Assembly (NCBI RefSeq): GCF_014199325.1
Contig: NZ_JACIJJ010000002.1
Span: 310,001-374,000 of the forward strand
Direction of reading: 5' to 3'
DNA from: Sphingomonas yantingensis
GTDB taxonomy: Bacteria; Pseudomonadota; Alphaproteobacteria; Sphingomonadales; Sphingomonadaceae
Length of the DNA: 64,000 bases
Below the pieces are notes generated by a model. It ran no database searches. It saw nothing but the letters and a program-made list of their open reading frames with translations, and was not told the origin of the DNA. The translations under genes and the position numbers were made by a program. Shown piece by piece: positions 8,036 through 16,149 of this stretch; within the stretch, counting starts at the first letter, position 1, and each line of letters opens with the position of its first letter.

Positions 8036-9979
8036 ATGAAGAGGTTCCTGGCGCGGACGGGCGTTGCGGCGGTGCTGCTGGCGGGCGCGGGGGCGGCATG
8101 GGCCGATCCCGTCATCCTCACGCCGATGAGCGATCACGCCGTCCTTCAGCGCGGCGCGCCGATCACCGTCACCGGCCGCGCCGACCCGGGCGAGGCGATC
8201 ACCGTGCGGCTGGGCAATGCCCGCGCGTTCGCGAAGGCGGGCCGCGACGGCCAGTGGCGCGCGGTGCTGCCGGCGATGAAGGCGGGCGGGCCCTACACGC
8301 TGACCGCGACGGGCAAGGTGACTACCGCCACCATGGCCGACCTGCTGATCGGCGACGTCTGGCTCTGCTCGGGCCAGTCGAACATGGAGTTCGAGACCCA
8401 CAAGACGCTGAACGGCGACGGCATCATCGGCGGCTCGGCCGACGACCGCATCCGCCTGTTGTCGATGGAGCACAAAGTCGCGTTCTCGCCCGACACGTCG
8501 CTGACCCCGCGCCCCGCCTGGGTCGCGGCGGCGCCCGACAGCGTCAGGGACTTCTCCGCCGCCTGCTACCTGATGGTCAAGCAGCTCGCCGCCGATCGCA
8601 AGGTGCCGATGGGCGCGATCGATTCGAGCTGGGGCGGGACGCAGATCCGCCCGTGGATCGCCAGCGCCGATGCCGCCCCGCTGCCCGGCAATGCCGAGGA
8701 TGCCGCGCTGCTCGAGCTTTACCAGCGCGATCCGGCGGCGGGGGCGGGGCACTTCGCCGAACGTTGGGGGACGTGGTGGCGTGGGCTGAGCGGCGACGCG
8801 GCGGGGCAGGAGCCGTGGAACGCCCCCGACCGCCGCCAGTGGAAGCCGGTGCCAAAGGCAAGCTTCTGGGAGGAGTGGGGCGTGCCCGACCTCGCAAGCT
8901 TCAACGGCACCGTCTGGTTCCGGAAGACCGTCGACCTGCCCGCGGTGGGCGGCGACGCGGTGCTCGACCTTGGCGGAATCGACGAGCTCGATACCGTCTG
9001 GGTCAACGGCGTGGCGGTGGGATCGAGCTTCGGCTGGGGCAGCCCGCGACGCTATCCGGTTCCGGCGCGGGCGCTGAAGGCGGGGCGGAACGAGATCGTC
9101 GTCGCGGTCACCGACACCTATGGCCCCGGCGGCATGAACGGCCCGGCCGCGGCGATGACGCTGACCCCCGCGGGCGGCGCGGCGATCCCGATCGGCAGTG
9201 GCTGGCGCTATAGCATCGCGACCGAGCCCGGGGCGGGCAGTCCGCCGCGCACCCCTTGGGAAAGCCATGCTGGCCTCGCCACACTCTACAACGGCATGAT
9301 CGCGCCGCTCGGCCCGATCGCATTGAAGGGCGTCGCCTGGTACCAGGGCGAGAGCGACGTGGGCAAACCCGGCTACGACAAGCGCATGGCCGCGCTGATG
9401 GCGGGGTGGCGGCGCCAGTTCGCCTCGCCCGACCTGCCGTTCCTGATCGTCGGCCTCGCCGACTATGGCGCACCGCGGCTTGCCCCCGCCGACAGCGGCT
9501 GGGGCGTCGTGCGCAACGAGCAGCGGCTGGCGGCGAAGAACGACGCGCACGCCGCGATCGTCACCGCGATCGACATCGGCGAGCGGACCGACATCCACCC
9601 GGCGAACAAGAACACGCTCGCGCAGCGCCTGGTCCGCGCCGCCAATGTCGTGGCGTACGGCGACAAGGGCGCGGCGTCCGGCCCGCTGATCGAAAGCGCG
9701 GCGATGCAGGGCAGCGATGTGGTCGTCCGCTTCACCGGCGTCACTGGCGGCCTTCATGCGTGGAGCGCGGCGGGGCCGATCGGGTTCGAGCTGTGCGGCG
9801 GCGGCGCCTGTCGCTTCGCTGAGGGCCGAGTCGAGGGCGACCGCGTCATCCTGCGGGGCGACGGCAAGCCAGTGACGAAGGTCCGCTACGCCTTTGCCGA
9901 CGCGCCCGTCGTCAACACCTTCGACGAGGCGCCCTTGCCCGTCGTGCCGTTCGAGATCGAGTTGGGAGCGACGCCATGA
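8036..9979 (+). CDS. Sialate O-acetylesterase family (SASA/DUF303) carbohydrate esterase
   Basis: A 647-residue secreted SGNH-type esterase that likely removes O-acetyl groups from sugars. A Sec signal peptide ends at AGAAWA-D. The nucleophile block is LCSGQSNME with S115. A jelly-roll, GH2-sugar-binding-like insertion follows (about 285-390; SFNGTVWFRK, LGGIDELDTVWVNG). The second esterase half contains GVAWYQGESDVG and ends the catalytic set at DIHPANK. The RBS GAGAGGGTGAGGG precedes the ATG. Although named for sialate, members in plant-glycan loci act on xyloglucan or other acetylated polysaccharides. Adjacency to GH95 favours that reading, and no sialic-acid catabolic gene is present. The next gene overlaps it by ATGA. 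Confidence 0.88.
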   Translation: MKRFLARTGVAAVLLAGAGAAWADPVILTPMSDHAVLQRGAPITVTGRADPGEAITVRLGNARAFAKAGRDGQWRAVLPAMKAGGPYTLTATGKVTTATMADLLIGDVWLCSGQSNMEFETHKTLNGDGIIGGSADDRIRLLSMEHKVAFSPDTSLTPRPAWVAAAPDSVRDFSAACYLMVKQLAADRKVPMGAIDSSWGGTQIRPWIASADAAPLPGNAEDAALLELYQRDPAAGAGHFAERWGTWWRGLSGDAAGQEPWNAPDRRQWKPVPKASFWEEWGVPDLASFNGTVWFRKTVDLPAVGGDAVLDLGGIDELDTVWVNGVAVGSSFGWGSPRRYPVPARALKAGRNEIVVAVTDTYGPGGMNGPAAAMTLTPAGGAAIPIGSGWRYSIATEPGAGSPPRTPWESHAGLATLYNGMIAPLGPIALKGVAWYQGESDVGKPGYDKRMAALMAGWRRQFASPDLPFLIVGLADYGAPRLAPADSGWGVVRNEQRLAAKNDAHAAIVTAIDIGERTDIHPANKNTLAQRLVRAANVVAYGDKGAASGPLIESAAMQGSDVVVRFTGVTGGLHAWSAAGPIGFELCGGGACRFAEGRVEGDRVILRGDGKPVTKVRYAFADAPVVNTFDEAPLPVVPFEIELGATP

Positions 9980-11079
9980 CGAACGACACCACCCGGCGCG
10001 AGGCGCTGATCGGCATCGGCGCCGCCGCGGGCCTCGCGCTGCTGCCGCAGGCCGCATGTGCGCAGCCGGCGCGCAAGATCGGCTATGCGATCGTCGGCCT
10101 CGGCAATTACGCCACCAACCAGATCATGCCCGCCTTCGCCAACTGCAAAGACGCGCGGATCACCGCGCTGGTCAGCGGCACGCCCGAAAAGCTGGCGAAG
10201 TACGGCGCGCAGTACGGCGTGCCCGACAAGAACCGCTACAGCTACGCCACCTTCGACCGGATCGCAGACAACCCGGACGTCGACGTGGTCTACGTCATCC
10301 TGCCGGTCGCGATGCATCCCGAATACTCGATCCGCGCAAGTCGCGCCGGCAAGCACGTCATGTGCGAGAAGCCGATGGCGCCCACGTCGCGCGAGTGCGA
10401 AGCGATGATCGCCGCGGCGGCAAAGGCGGGCAGGAAGCTGATGATCGGCTATCGCAGCCGCTTCCAGCCGCACAACGTCGCCGCGATCGACTTGTGCCGG
10501 ACGAAGGCGATCGGCGACCTCCGGATGATCCGCACCGCCCACGGCTTTCCGATCCAGCCGAACCAGTGGCGGCTCGACCGGAAGATGTCGGGCGGCGGGT
10601 CGATGATGGATATCGGCATCTACAGCCTTCAGGCCGCGCGCTATCTGGCGGGGGCCGAGCCCGTCGAGGTGACGGCGGTGGAAAGCACCGATCGCCGCGA
10701 TCCCCGTTTCGCCACGGTCGAGGATCGGGTGGACTTCACGCTCCGCTTCCCCTCGGGCCTGCTGGCGAGCTGCATCTCCAGCTACAATTCGAACCACAAC
10801 GAATATCGCGCGATCGGAAGCGAGGGCTGGGTCGAGCTCGAACCCGCCACCGCCTATCGCGGGCAGGCGATGCGCGTCCGCAAGGGCGGGGAGACTAGCA
10901 CTCCCAATATCGACACCAGCGGCCCCGACCAGTTCGCGGGCCAGCTCGACCATTTCGCGCGATGCGTCCGCGACAACCGCATGCCGATCGTACCCGGCGA
11001 GGAGGGGCTTCGCGATATCCGCATCATCGAGGCAATCTATCGTTCGATGCGGGAGAAGCGTGCGGTATCGCTCGCCTGA
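9976..11079 (+). CDS. Gfo/Idh/MocA family oxidoreductase with Tat signal
   Basis: A 367-residue NAD(P)-dependent sugar oxidoreductase-like protein. A twin-arginine signal (TTRREALIGIG, cleavage near ACAQP) indicates periplasmic location. The Rossmann motif is YAIVGLGNYA, and the signature CEKPMAPTSRECE has the usual catalytic-region lysine. The C-terminal domain contains GGGSMMDIGIYSLQAARYL. The closest well-known exported relative type is Zymomonas glucose-fructose oxidoreductase, which uses Tat export and tightly bound NADP. That parallel is by architecture, and the substrate is unknown. Its start overlaps the esterase stop, so the two are translationally coupled and probably act on the same glycan. 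Confidence 0.88.
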   Translation: MTNDTTRREALIGIGAAAGLALLPQAACAQPARKIGYAIVGLGNYATNQIMPAFANCKDARITALVSGTPEKLAKYGAQYGVPDKNRYSYATFDRIADNPDVDVVYVILPVAMHPEYSIRASRAGKHVMCEKPMAPTSRECEAMIAAAAKAGRKLMIGYRSRFQPHNVAAIDLCRTKAIGDLRMIRTAHGFPIQPNQWRLDRKMSGGGSMMDIGIYSLQAARYLAGAEPVEVTAVESTDRRDPRFATVEDRVDFTLRFPSGLLASCISSYNSNHNEYRAIGSEGWVELEPATAYRGQAMRVRKGGETSTPNIDTSGPDQFAGQLDHFARCVRDNRMPIVPGEEGLRDIRIIEAIYRSMREKRAVSLA

Positions 11080-11147
11080 TCGACAGTAACAGTTGATACG
11101 GTTATCCTCCCCCTGCCGCCCAAGCGGCGCGGGAGAGGGAGGCGGCA

Positions 11148-12512
11148 TTGGTCGCGAGCGTTTTCGACCTGTTCAAGATTGGCGTCGGGCCGTCCTCCTC
11201 GCACACGATGGGGCCGATGACCGCGGCATGCGATTTCGTCGAGGCGCTGGATGGCGCGCCGGTCACGCGGCTGGTGGTCGATCTCTACGGCTCGCTCGCG
11301 CTGACGGGGCGGGGGCACGCGACCGACCGCGCGGTAATGCTGGGGCTGTCGGGCTGTCGTCCCGCGACGGTCGATCCCGACGCGATCGACGGCATCGTGG
11401 CAAAGGTCGAGGTCGATCGGACGATCGTCCTGCCCGATGGCCGCGTGGCGGCGTTCGATCCGGCGAGCGACCTCGGCTGGCGGATGTTCGAGCGGCTGGA
11501 CTTCCATTCCAACGCAATGCGCCTTGCCGCCTATGACGCCGAAGGCGCGCTGATCGAGGAGCGCACCGTCTATTCGATCGGCGGCGGCGCGGTGATCGAG
11601 GCGGATGCGGTGCGCGGCAATGCGGCGCCCGCGATGATGGACGACCCGCCGCACCCCTATTGCTCGGGCGTCGAACTGCTCGTGCGCGCAAAGGAACTGG
11701 GTTCGATCGCCGAGGTGCAGCGCGCCAACGAACTGGCGGCGATCGGTGAGGATGAACTGTCCGAACGGCTGGACCGGATCGCGCAGGCGATGCGCGACTG
11801 CATCGACCGGGGGATGCGCACGCACGGCATCCTGCCCGGTGGCCTCAAGGTCAAGCGGCGCGCGGCGGCGGGGTTCGAGCGGCTGATGGCGCGGCGCGAG
11901 ATGATGCTCGCCGATCCGCTGTCGGTCATCGACTGGGTCAACCTCTGGGCGCTGGCGGTGAACGAGGAGAATGCCGCGGGCGGCCGCGTCGTCACCGCGC
12001 CCACCAACGGCGCGGCGGGGATCGTGCCCGCGGTGCTGCGCTATTATGAGCGGATGGTGCCCGGCGCGAGCCCACGCGGAACCGAGGATTTCCTCCTCAC
12101 CGCCTCTGCCATCGGCAGCCTGTTCAAGGAAAACGCCTCGATCTCCGGCGCGGAAGTCGGCTGTCAGGGCGAGGTCGGCGTCGCCTGTTCGATGGCCGCC
12201 GCGGGCCTTTGCGCGGTGCTCGGCGGCACGCCCGAGCAGGTCGAGAATGCGGCCGAGATCGGCATGGAGCATAATCTCGGCCTCACCTGCGACCCCGTCG
12301 GCGGGCTGGTGCAGGTGCCGTGCATCGAACGCAACGCGGTCGGCGCGATCAAGGCGATCGAGGCGGCGCGGCTCGCGCTGCTCGGCGACGGCACCCATCG
12401 CGTCAGCCTGGACGAAGTGATCGAGACGATGCGCAAGACCGGCCTCGACATGGGCGAGAAGTACAAGGAGACTGCGCAGGGCGGGCTCGCGGCGAATGTG
12501 GTGGAGTGTTGA
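11148..12512 (+). CDS. sdaA: L-serine ammonia-lyase, single-chain iron-sulfur type
   Basis: A 454-residue L-serine deaminase (L-serine to pyruvate and ammonia), cytoplasmic. The N-terminal beta domain starts [16 protein letters not shown]. The alpha domain contains [14 protein letters not shown] and the cysteines that hold a [4Fe-4S] cluster ([11 protein letters not shown] and GLTCDP, with VPCIERN). It is full length for the Escherichia coli-type one-chain enzyme. The start is a TTG at 11148 following an excellent GGGAGAGGGAGG site, and no ATG lies close by. It stands alone between two glycan loci, in its own transcription unit. Confidence 0.95.
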   Translation: MVASVFDLFKIGVGPSSSHTMGPMTAACDFVEALDGAPVTRLVVDLYGSLALTGRGHATDRAVMLGLSGCRPATVDPDAIDGIVAKVEVDRTIVLPDGRVAAFDPASDLGWRMFERLDFHSNAMRLAAYDAEGALIEERTVYSIGGGAVIEADAVRGNAAPAMMDDPPHPYCSGVELLVRAKELGSIAEVQRANELAAIGEDELSERLDRIAQAMRDCIDRGMRTHGILPGGLKVKRRAAAGFERLMARREMMLADPLSVIDWVNLWALAVNEENAAGGRVVTAPTNGAAGIVPAVLRYYERMVPGASPRGTEDFLLTASAIGSLFKENASISGAEVGCQGEVGVACSMAAAGLCAVLGGTPEQVENAAEIGMEHNLGLTCDPVGGLVQVPCIERNAVGAIKAIEAARLALLGDGTHRVSLDEVIETMRKTGLDMGEKYKETAQGGLAANVVEC

Positions 12513-12519
12513 GCCTCTG

Positions 12520-12644
12520 ATCCTCCCGGCTACGGGGAGGTGGCAGCCGCAGGCTGACAGAGGGGGCGGGCCGCGAGCGCGGCGCCTGGTGCAATTCCCC
12601 CTCCACCGCCTACGGCGGTCCCCCTCCCCCTGACGGGGGAGGAT
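12520..12644. repeat. Intergenic palindromic repeat between sdaA and the GH3 gene
   Basis: Two related arms face each other. The left arm holds CCTCCCGGCTACGGGGAGG and GCAGCCGCAGGCTGACAGAG. The right arm holds CACCGCCTACGGCGGT and CCTCCCCCTGACGGGGGAGG. This layout (folded GGAGG stems plus an internal GCCGCAGGC or ACCGCC hairpin) is a common dispersed element type in sphingomonad and related alphaproteobacterial genomes. It fills the gap between two convergent genes and may serve as a bidirectional terminator. Confidence 0.7.
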
Positions 12645-12645
12645 T

Positions 12646-14937
12646 CTAGGCCAAAGTAAACTCGCCCGACACGCCCTCCGTCTCGGCAGAGGGGGCGATC
12701 CACACGCGGAACCTGCCCGGCTCGACTATGGGTTTCAGGTCGGTGCCGATGAAGGTCAGGTCGGCGCGTTTCAGGGTGAAGGCCACGCGCTGCGAGGCGC
12801 CGGGGGCGAGGCGGACCTTGCGGAACGCCTTGAGCTGCCGCACCGGCCGGGTGATGCTGGCGGTGACGTCGCGGATATAGAGCTGGACGACCTCCTCGGC
12901 CTCGCGCGTCCCCGAATTGGTGATCGTCGCCGCGACCTCGATCTGGCCGCCGGCGCTCAGCGTCGTACCGCGGCCCTCCAGCCCCGCATAGGCGATCTTT
13001 CCATAGGTGAGCCCGTGCCCGAACGGGAAGCGCGCGCGGTTCAGCGTCTCGCGGAAATGCGCCTTGTACGGCTCGGGCTTGTCGCCGGGATTGGGGCGGC
13101 CGGTCGACTTGTGCGCGTAATAATAGGGCGACTGGCCGCTCTCGACCGGGAAGCTGACGGGCAGGCGCGCCGACGGGCTTTGCACCCCGAACAGGATGTC
13201 GGCGGTCGCCGACCCGCTTTCGGAGCCGAGGAACCACGCCGCCAGGATCGCCGGCGCGTCGAGCACCGCGCCGTGCAGCGCCAGGCCGCGGCCGTGACGC
13301 AGGACGACGACGATCGGCTTGCCCGTCTTCGCGACGGCTTCGGCGAGCGCCATCTGCGCGGGCGGTACGACGATATCGGTACGCGACTGCGCCTCGCCCG
13401 ACATGTTTTGCGCCTCTCCCACGGCTAGCACGACCACGTCGGCCGCATTGGCCGCCGCGACCGCCGCCTCGATCCCGCCGGGCAGCGGCTCGGTGATTCC
13501 CGAGCCGTCGACCGCGGTGACGAGCGACGCGTCCGAAACCGACGCGCGCACGCCGGTCAGCAGGTCGGTCGCCTCGGCATCGGTGCCATAGACGTTCCAC
13601 GGGCCGATCAGCTCGCGCTGGCCCTGTACGAACGGGCCGATCAGCGCGATCCGCTTGCCGCTGCGGGGGAGGGGCAGGAGGTCGCCGTCGTTCTTCAGAA
13701 GGACGATCGACTTCGCCGCCGCCTCGCGCGCCAGCGCCAGATGCGCTTTCGTGCGGATGCGCGTCTTCTCGCGCCGCGGGTCGATGCGGCGGAAGGGGTC
13801 GTCGAACAGGCCAAGCTTTTCCTTGAGCGCCAGCACCCGGCCCGCCGCCTCGTCCAGCCGCGTCATCGGCACCTCGCCCTTGGCCACCAGGTCGGGCAGG
13901 TGGCGGATGTAGAAGCCCGACTGCATCGACATGTCGACCCCGGCAAGGAAGGCGAGCTTCGCCGCTTCCCGCTCGTCCGCGGCATAGCCGTGGTCGATCA
14001 GCTCCATGTCGCCGGTATAGTCGGAGACGACGAGCCCGCCCCAGTTCCACTCGCGGCGGAGCAGGTCGGTCAGCAGCCACTTGTTGGCGGTGGCGGGCAC
14101 GCCCGACAGTTCGTTGAAGCTCGCCATCGTCGTCGCCGCGCCGGCAGCGAACGCCGCCTCGAACGGGGGGAAATAGATGTCGCGTAGCGTCCGTTCGGAC
14201 ACGTCGACGCTGTTATAGTCGAGGCCGGACTCCGCCGCGCCGTAGGCGGCGAAATGCTTGGCACAGGCGGCCATCGCATCGTCGGCGGTGAGGCCCCTGT
14301 CCCCCTGGAACCCGCGCACCCGCGCGGCGGCCATCAGCCGGCCGAGCAGAACGTCCTCGCCCGCGCCCTCGATACCCCGGCCCCAGCGCTGGTCGCGGGC
14401 GATGTCGACCATCGGCGCGAAGTTCCAGTCGATGCCCGCCGCCGACGCCTCGACCGCCGCCGCGCGCGCGGTACGGCGGGCGAGGTCGGGGTCGAAGCTG
14501 CCCGCCTCGGCCAGCGGCATGGGGAAGACGGTGCGAAAGCCGTGGATCACGTCGGCGGCAAAGATCAGCGGCACCTTGAGCCGTGATTCGCGCACCGCCG
14601 CGGTCTGCATCCGCTTCGCCATCGTCGCGCCGTTGCCGTTGAACACGCCGCCCAGCCGGCCCTTGCGCGTCTCTTCGAGCTGGCCCTCGAAGTTGCTGCT
14701 GGCACCCGCGGGGTTGAGCGTCGTCGCCGCACCGCCGGCCCAGGCGGCGGCCATCAGCGTCACCTGACCCGCCTTTTCCTCGACCGTCATCTTCTCGATC
14801 AGGTCGCGGACGCGCGCGGAAATGCCGCCCTCGGTCGCCTGCATCATCAATGCGCGCGCGGGCGAGGACGCCCATGCCGCCGCCGCGCCCGCGCCGATCA
14901 TCAGGGTGCGGCGGGACAGGGTAAGTGCTTGGCGCAA
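12646..14937 (-). CDS. GH3 beta-glucosidase (BglX-like), Tat-exported
   Basis: A 763-residue glycoside hydrolase family 3 enzyme that releases terminal beta-D-glucose (or a related sugar) from oligosaccharides. The TTG start at 14937 is chosen because GAGAGGAGA lies 6 nt upstream and the frame then opens with a Tat signal (LSRRTLMIGAG, cleavage near PARA). The TIM barrel contains DVIHGFRTVFP, the GIEGAGEDVLLG segment, KHFAAYGA, and the nucleophile D306 in VVSDYTGD. The C-terminal alpha/beta sandwich and fibronectin-III-like domain (AGGQIEVAATITNSG) complete the three-domain form. It is divergent from the LacI regulator. Paired with a GH144-like glucanase, it probably degrades sophoro-oligosaccharides in the periplasm. 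Confidence 0.92.
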   Translation of the reverse strand: MRQALTLSRRTLMIGAGAAAAWASSPARALMMQATEGGISARVRDLIEKMTVEEKAGQVTLMAAAWAGGAATTLNPAGASSNFEGQLEETRKGRLGGVFNGNGATMAKRMQTAAVRESRLKVPLIFAADVIHGFRTVFPMPLAEAGSFDPDLARRTARAAAVEASAAGIDWNFAPMVDIARDQRWGRGIEGAGEDVLLGRLMAAARVRGFQGDRGLTADDAMAACAKHFAAYGAAESGLDYNSVDVSERTLRDIYFPPFEAAFAAGAATTMASFNELSGVPATANKWLLTDLLRREWNWGGLVVSDYTGDMELIDHGYAADEREAAKLAFLAGVDMSMQSGFYIRHLPDLVAKGEVPMTRLDEAAGRVLALKEKLGLFDDPFRRIDPRREKTRIRTKAHLALAREAAAKSIVLLKNDGDLLPLPRSGKRIALIGPFVQGQRELIGPWNVYGTDAEATDLLTGVRASVSDASLVTAVDGSGITEPLPGGIEAAVAAANAADVVVLAVGEAQNMSGEAQSRTDIVVPPAQMALAEAVAKTGKPIVVVLRHGRGLALHGAVLDAPAILAAWFLGSESGSATADILFGVQSPSARLPVSFPVESGQSPYYYAHKSTGRPNPGDKPEPYKAHFRETLNRARFPFGHGLTYGKIAYAGLEGRGTTLSAGGQIEVAATITNSGTREAEEVVQLYIRDVTASITRPVRQLKAFRKVRLAPGASQRVAFTLKRADLTFIGTDLKPIVEPGRFRVWIAPSAETEGVSGEFTLA

Positions 14938-15020
14938 GGCGCATCTCCTCTCGTTTCGGGCGGCCGCTAACACAGGATAGCGCGCCCGCTGAATCAATCT
15001 TGCACCGGCTCTTAGAGTCT

Positions 15021-15034
15021 TGTAACCGGTTTCA
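15021..15034. promoter_or_regulatory. cre-like LacI-family operator between GH3 and lacI-type gene
   Basis: TGTAACCGGTTTCA fits TGWNANCGNTNWCA at all fixed positions and is palindromic except for one pair. It lies in the divergent region, 84 bp before the GH3 TTG and 72 bp before the regulator ATG. It is the likely site for autoregulation and GH3 control by the adjacent LacI-type repressor. Confidence 0.65.
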
Positions 15035-15105
15035 GCAAGAGGGGCGGACGAACGGGTCCGCGTCCAAATGCCAAACAAGGGTTCGGGAAGAGGATCGCCG
15101 CCGAA

Positions 15106-16149
15106 ATGGCCAACGCCACCATCCGCGATGTCGCGCGGGTCGCCGATGTGTCGGTGGCCTCGGCGTCGCGTGCGTTGAACGGCCGCGACAATGTCCGCCC
15201 CGAATTGCGTGCCCGTGTCGAGGCTGCTGCCGCGCAGCTCGGCTACGTCCCCCATGCCGGCGCGCGCAGCCTTAGCCTGTCGCGGACCGGCACGATCGGC
15301 GTCGTCCTTCCCGATCTTCACGGCGAGTTCTTTTCCGAGTTCGTGCGCGGCATGGACCGCGAGGTGTCGTCGCGCGGGCTGCACCTGCTGCTCTCAAACA
15401 TGCACGCCGATCCGCAGCAGGGGATCGAGGCGCTCCGTGCGATGCGCGGCCGGGTCGACGGCCTCGTCGTCATGGCGCCGCAGGTCGATGCCGATGCGCT
15501 GGGCAGTCACCTGCCCGCCAGCGTGCCCGCGATCCTCGTCAACTGCGCGCCTAATCAACAGCAGCGTGCCGAACTGCGCGTCGACAATGCCGCGGGCGCG
15601 GCGGCGATGGTCGAGCATCTGGTGGCCGGCGGCCGCCGCGCGATCGTCCATATCGCCGGCCCCGGCGGCAACATCGACGCCGAGGGGCGCCGCCGCGGCT
15701 ATGTCGAGGCGATGGCGCGCGCCGGGCTCGAGCCGCGGGTGGTCGAAGGGACGTTCGAGCAGCCGTCGGGTGCCGCCGCGGTCCAGACGCTGCTGGGGCA
15801 GGGCGATCGGTGCGACGCGATCTTTGCCGGCAACGACATGATGGCGATCGGCGCGCTGGTCGCGCTTCGCGAAACCGGGATCGACGTGCCGGGCGAAATC
15901 GCGCTTGCCGGTTTCGACGACGTTCCGCTCGCCGGCCTGGTCAGCCCGGCGCTGACGACGCTGCGCATCGGCATCGCCGAAGTGGGCGCGCGGGCGATCG
16001 TCCGGCTCGCCGACCTGATCGACGGGGTCGAGGATCATTCCGTCGAAGAAATGGTTCCGCGATTGGTGGTCCGCGAAAGCACCGCCAAGTCAAGAAACGT
16101 GAAACGCCTCCATCAAGAGGGGCAAGGTTCAGGGGAAACGACATCATGA
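15106..16149 (+). CDS. LacI family transcriptional regulator
   Basis: A 347-residue repressor. The N-terminal helix-turn-helix is TIRDVARVADVSVASASRALN (about residues 5-25) with the hinge helix near RSLSLSRT. The periplasmic-binding-protein-like effector domain begins GTIGVVLPDLHGEFFSE and ends with GFDDVPLAGLVSPALTT-like family blocks. GGAAGAGGA precedes the ATG at a rather long spacing. It is divergent from GH3, and its TGA overlaps the ATG of the downstream TonB receptor (ATGA), so regulator and receptor are co-translated. The probable effector is a glucan oligosaccharide. The likely operator is at 15021-15034. Confidence 0.93.
   Translation: MANATIRDVARVADVSVASASRALNGRDNVRPELRARVEAAAAQLGYVPHAGARSLSLSRTGTIGVVLPDLHGEFFSEFVRGMDREVSSRGLHLLLSNMHADPQQGIEALRAMRGRVDGLVVMAPQVDADALGSHLPASVPAILVNCAPNQQQRAELRVDNAAGAAAMVEHLVAGGRRAIVHIAGPGGNIDAEGRRRGYVEAMARAGLEPRVVEGTFEQPSGAAAVQTLLGQGDRCDAIFAGNDMMAIGALVALRETGIDVPGEIALAGFDDVPLAGLVSPALTTLRIGIAEVGARAIVRLADLIDGVEDHSVEEMVPRLVVRESTAKSRNVKRLHQEGQGSGETTS

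Noticed and set aside
7907..10057. Long minus-strand frame opposite the esterase gene
   Set aside because: Low-complexity composition with no domain. The plus strand carries a complete esterase with signal peptide and catalytic motifs.
11088..11110. Possible third LacI-type operator upstream of sdaA (GATACGGTTATC region)
   Set aside because: It has GATA/TATC symmetry but fails the central CG and flanking TG/CA positions of the consensus.
12530..14080. 516-codon alternative minus-strand frame over the GH3 gene
   Set aside because: It begins inside the GH3 catalytic domain and reads through the intergenic repeat, with no recognisable domain.
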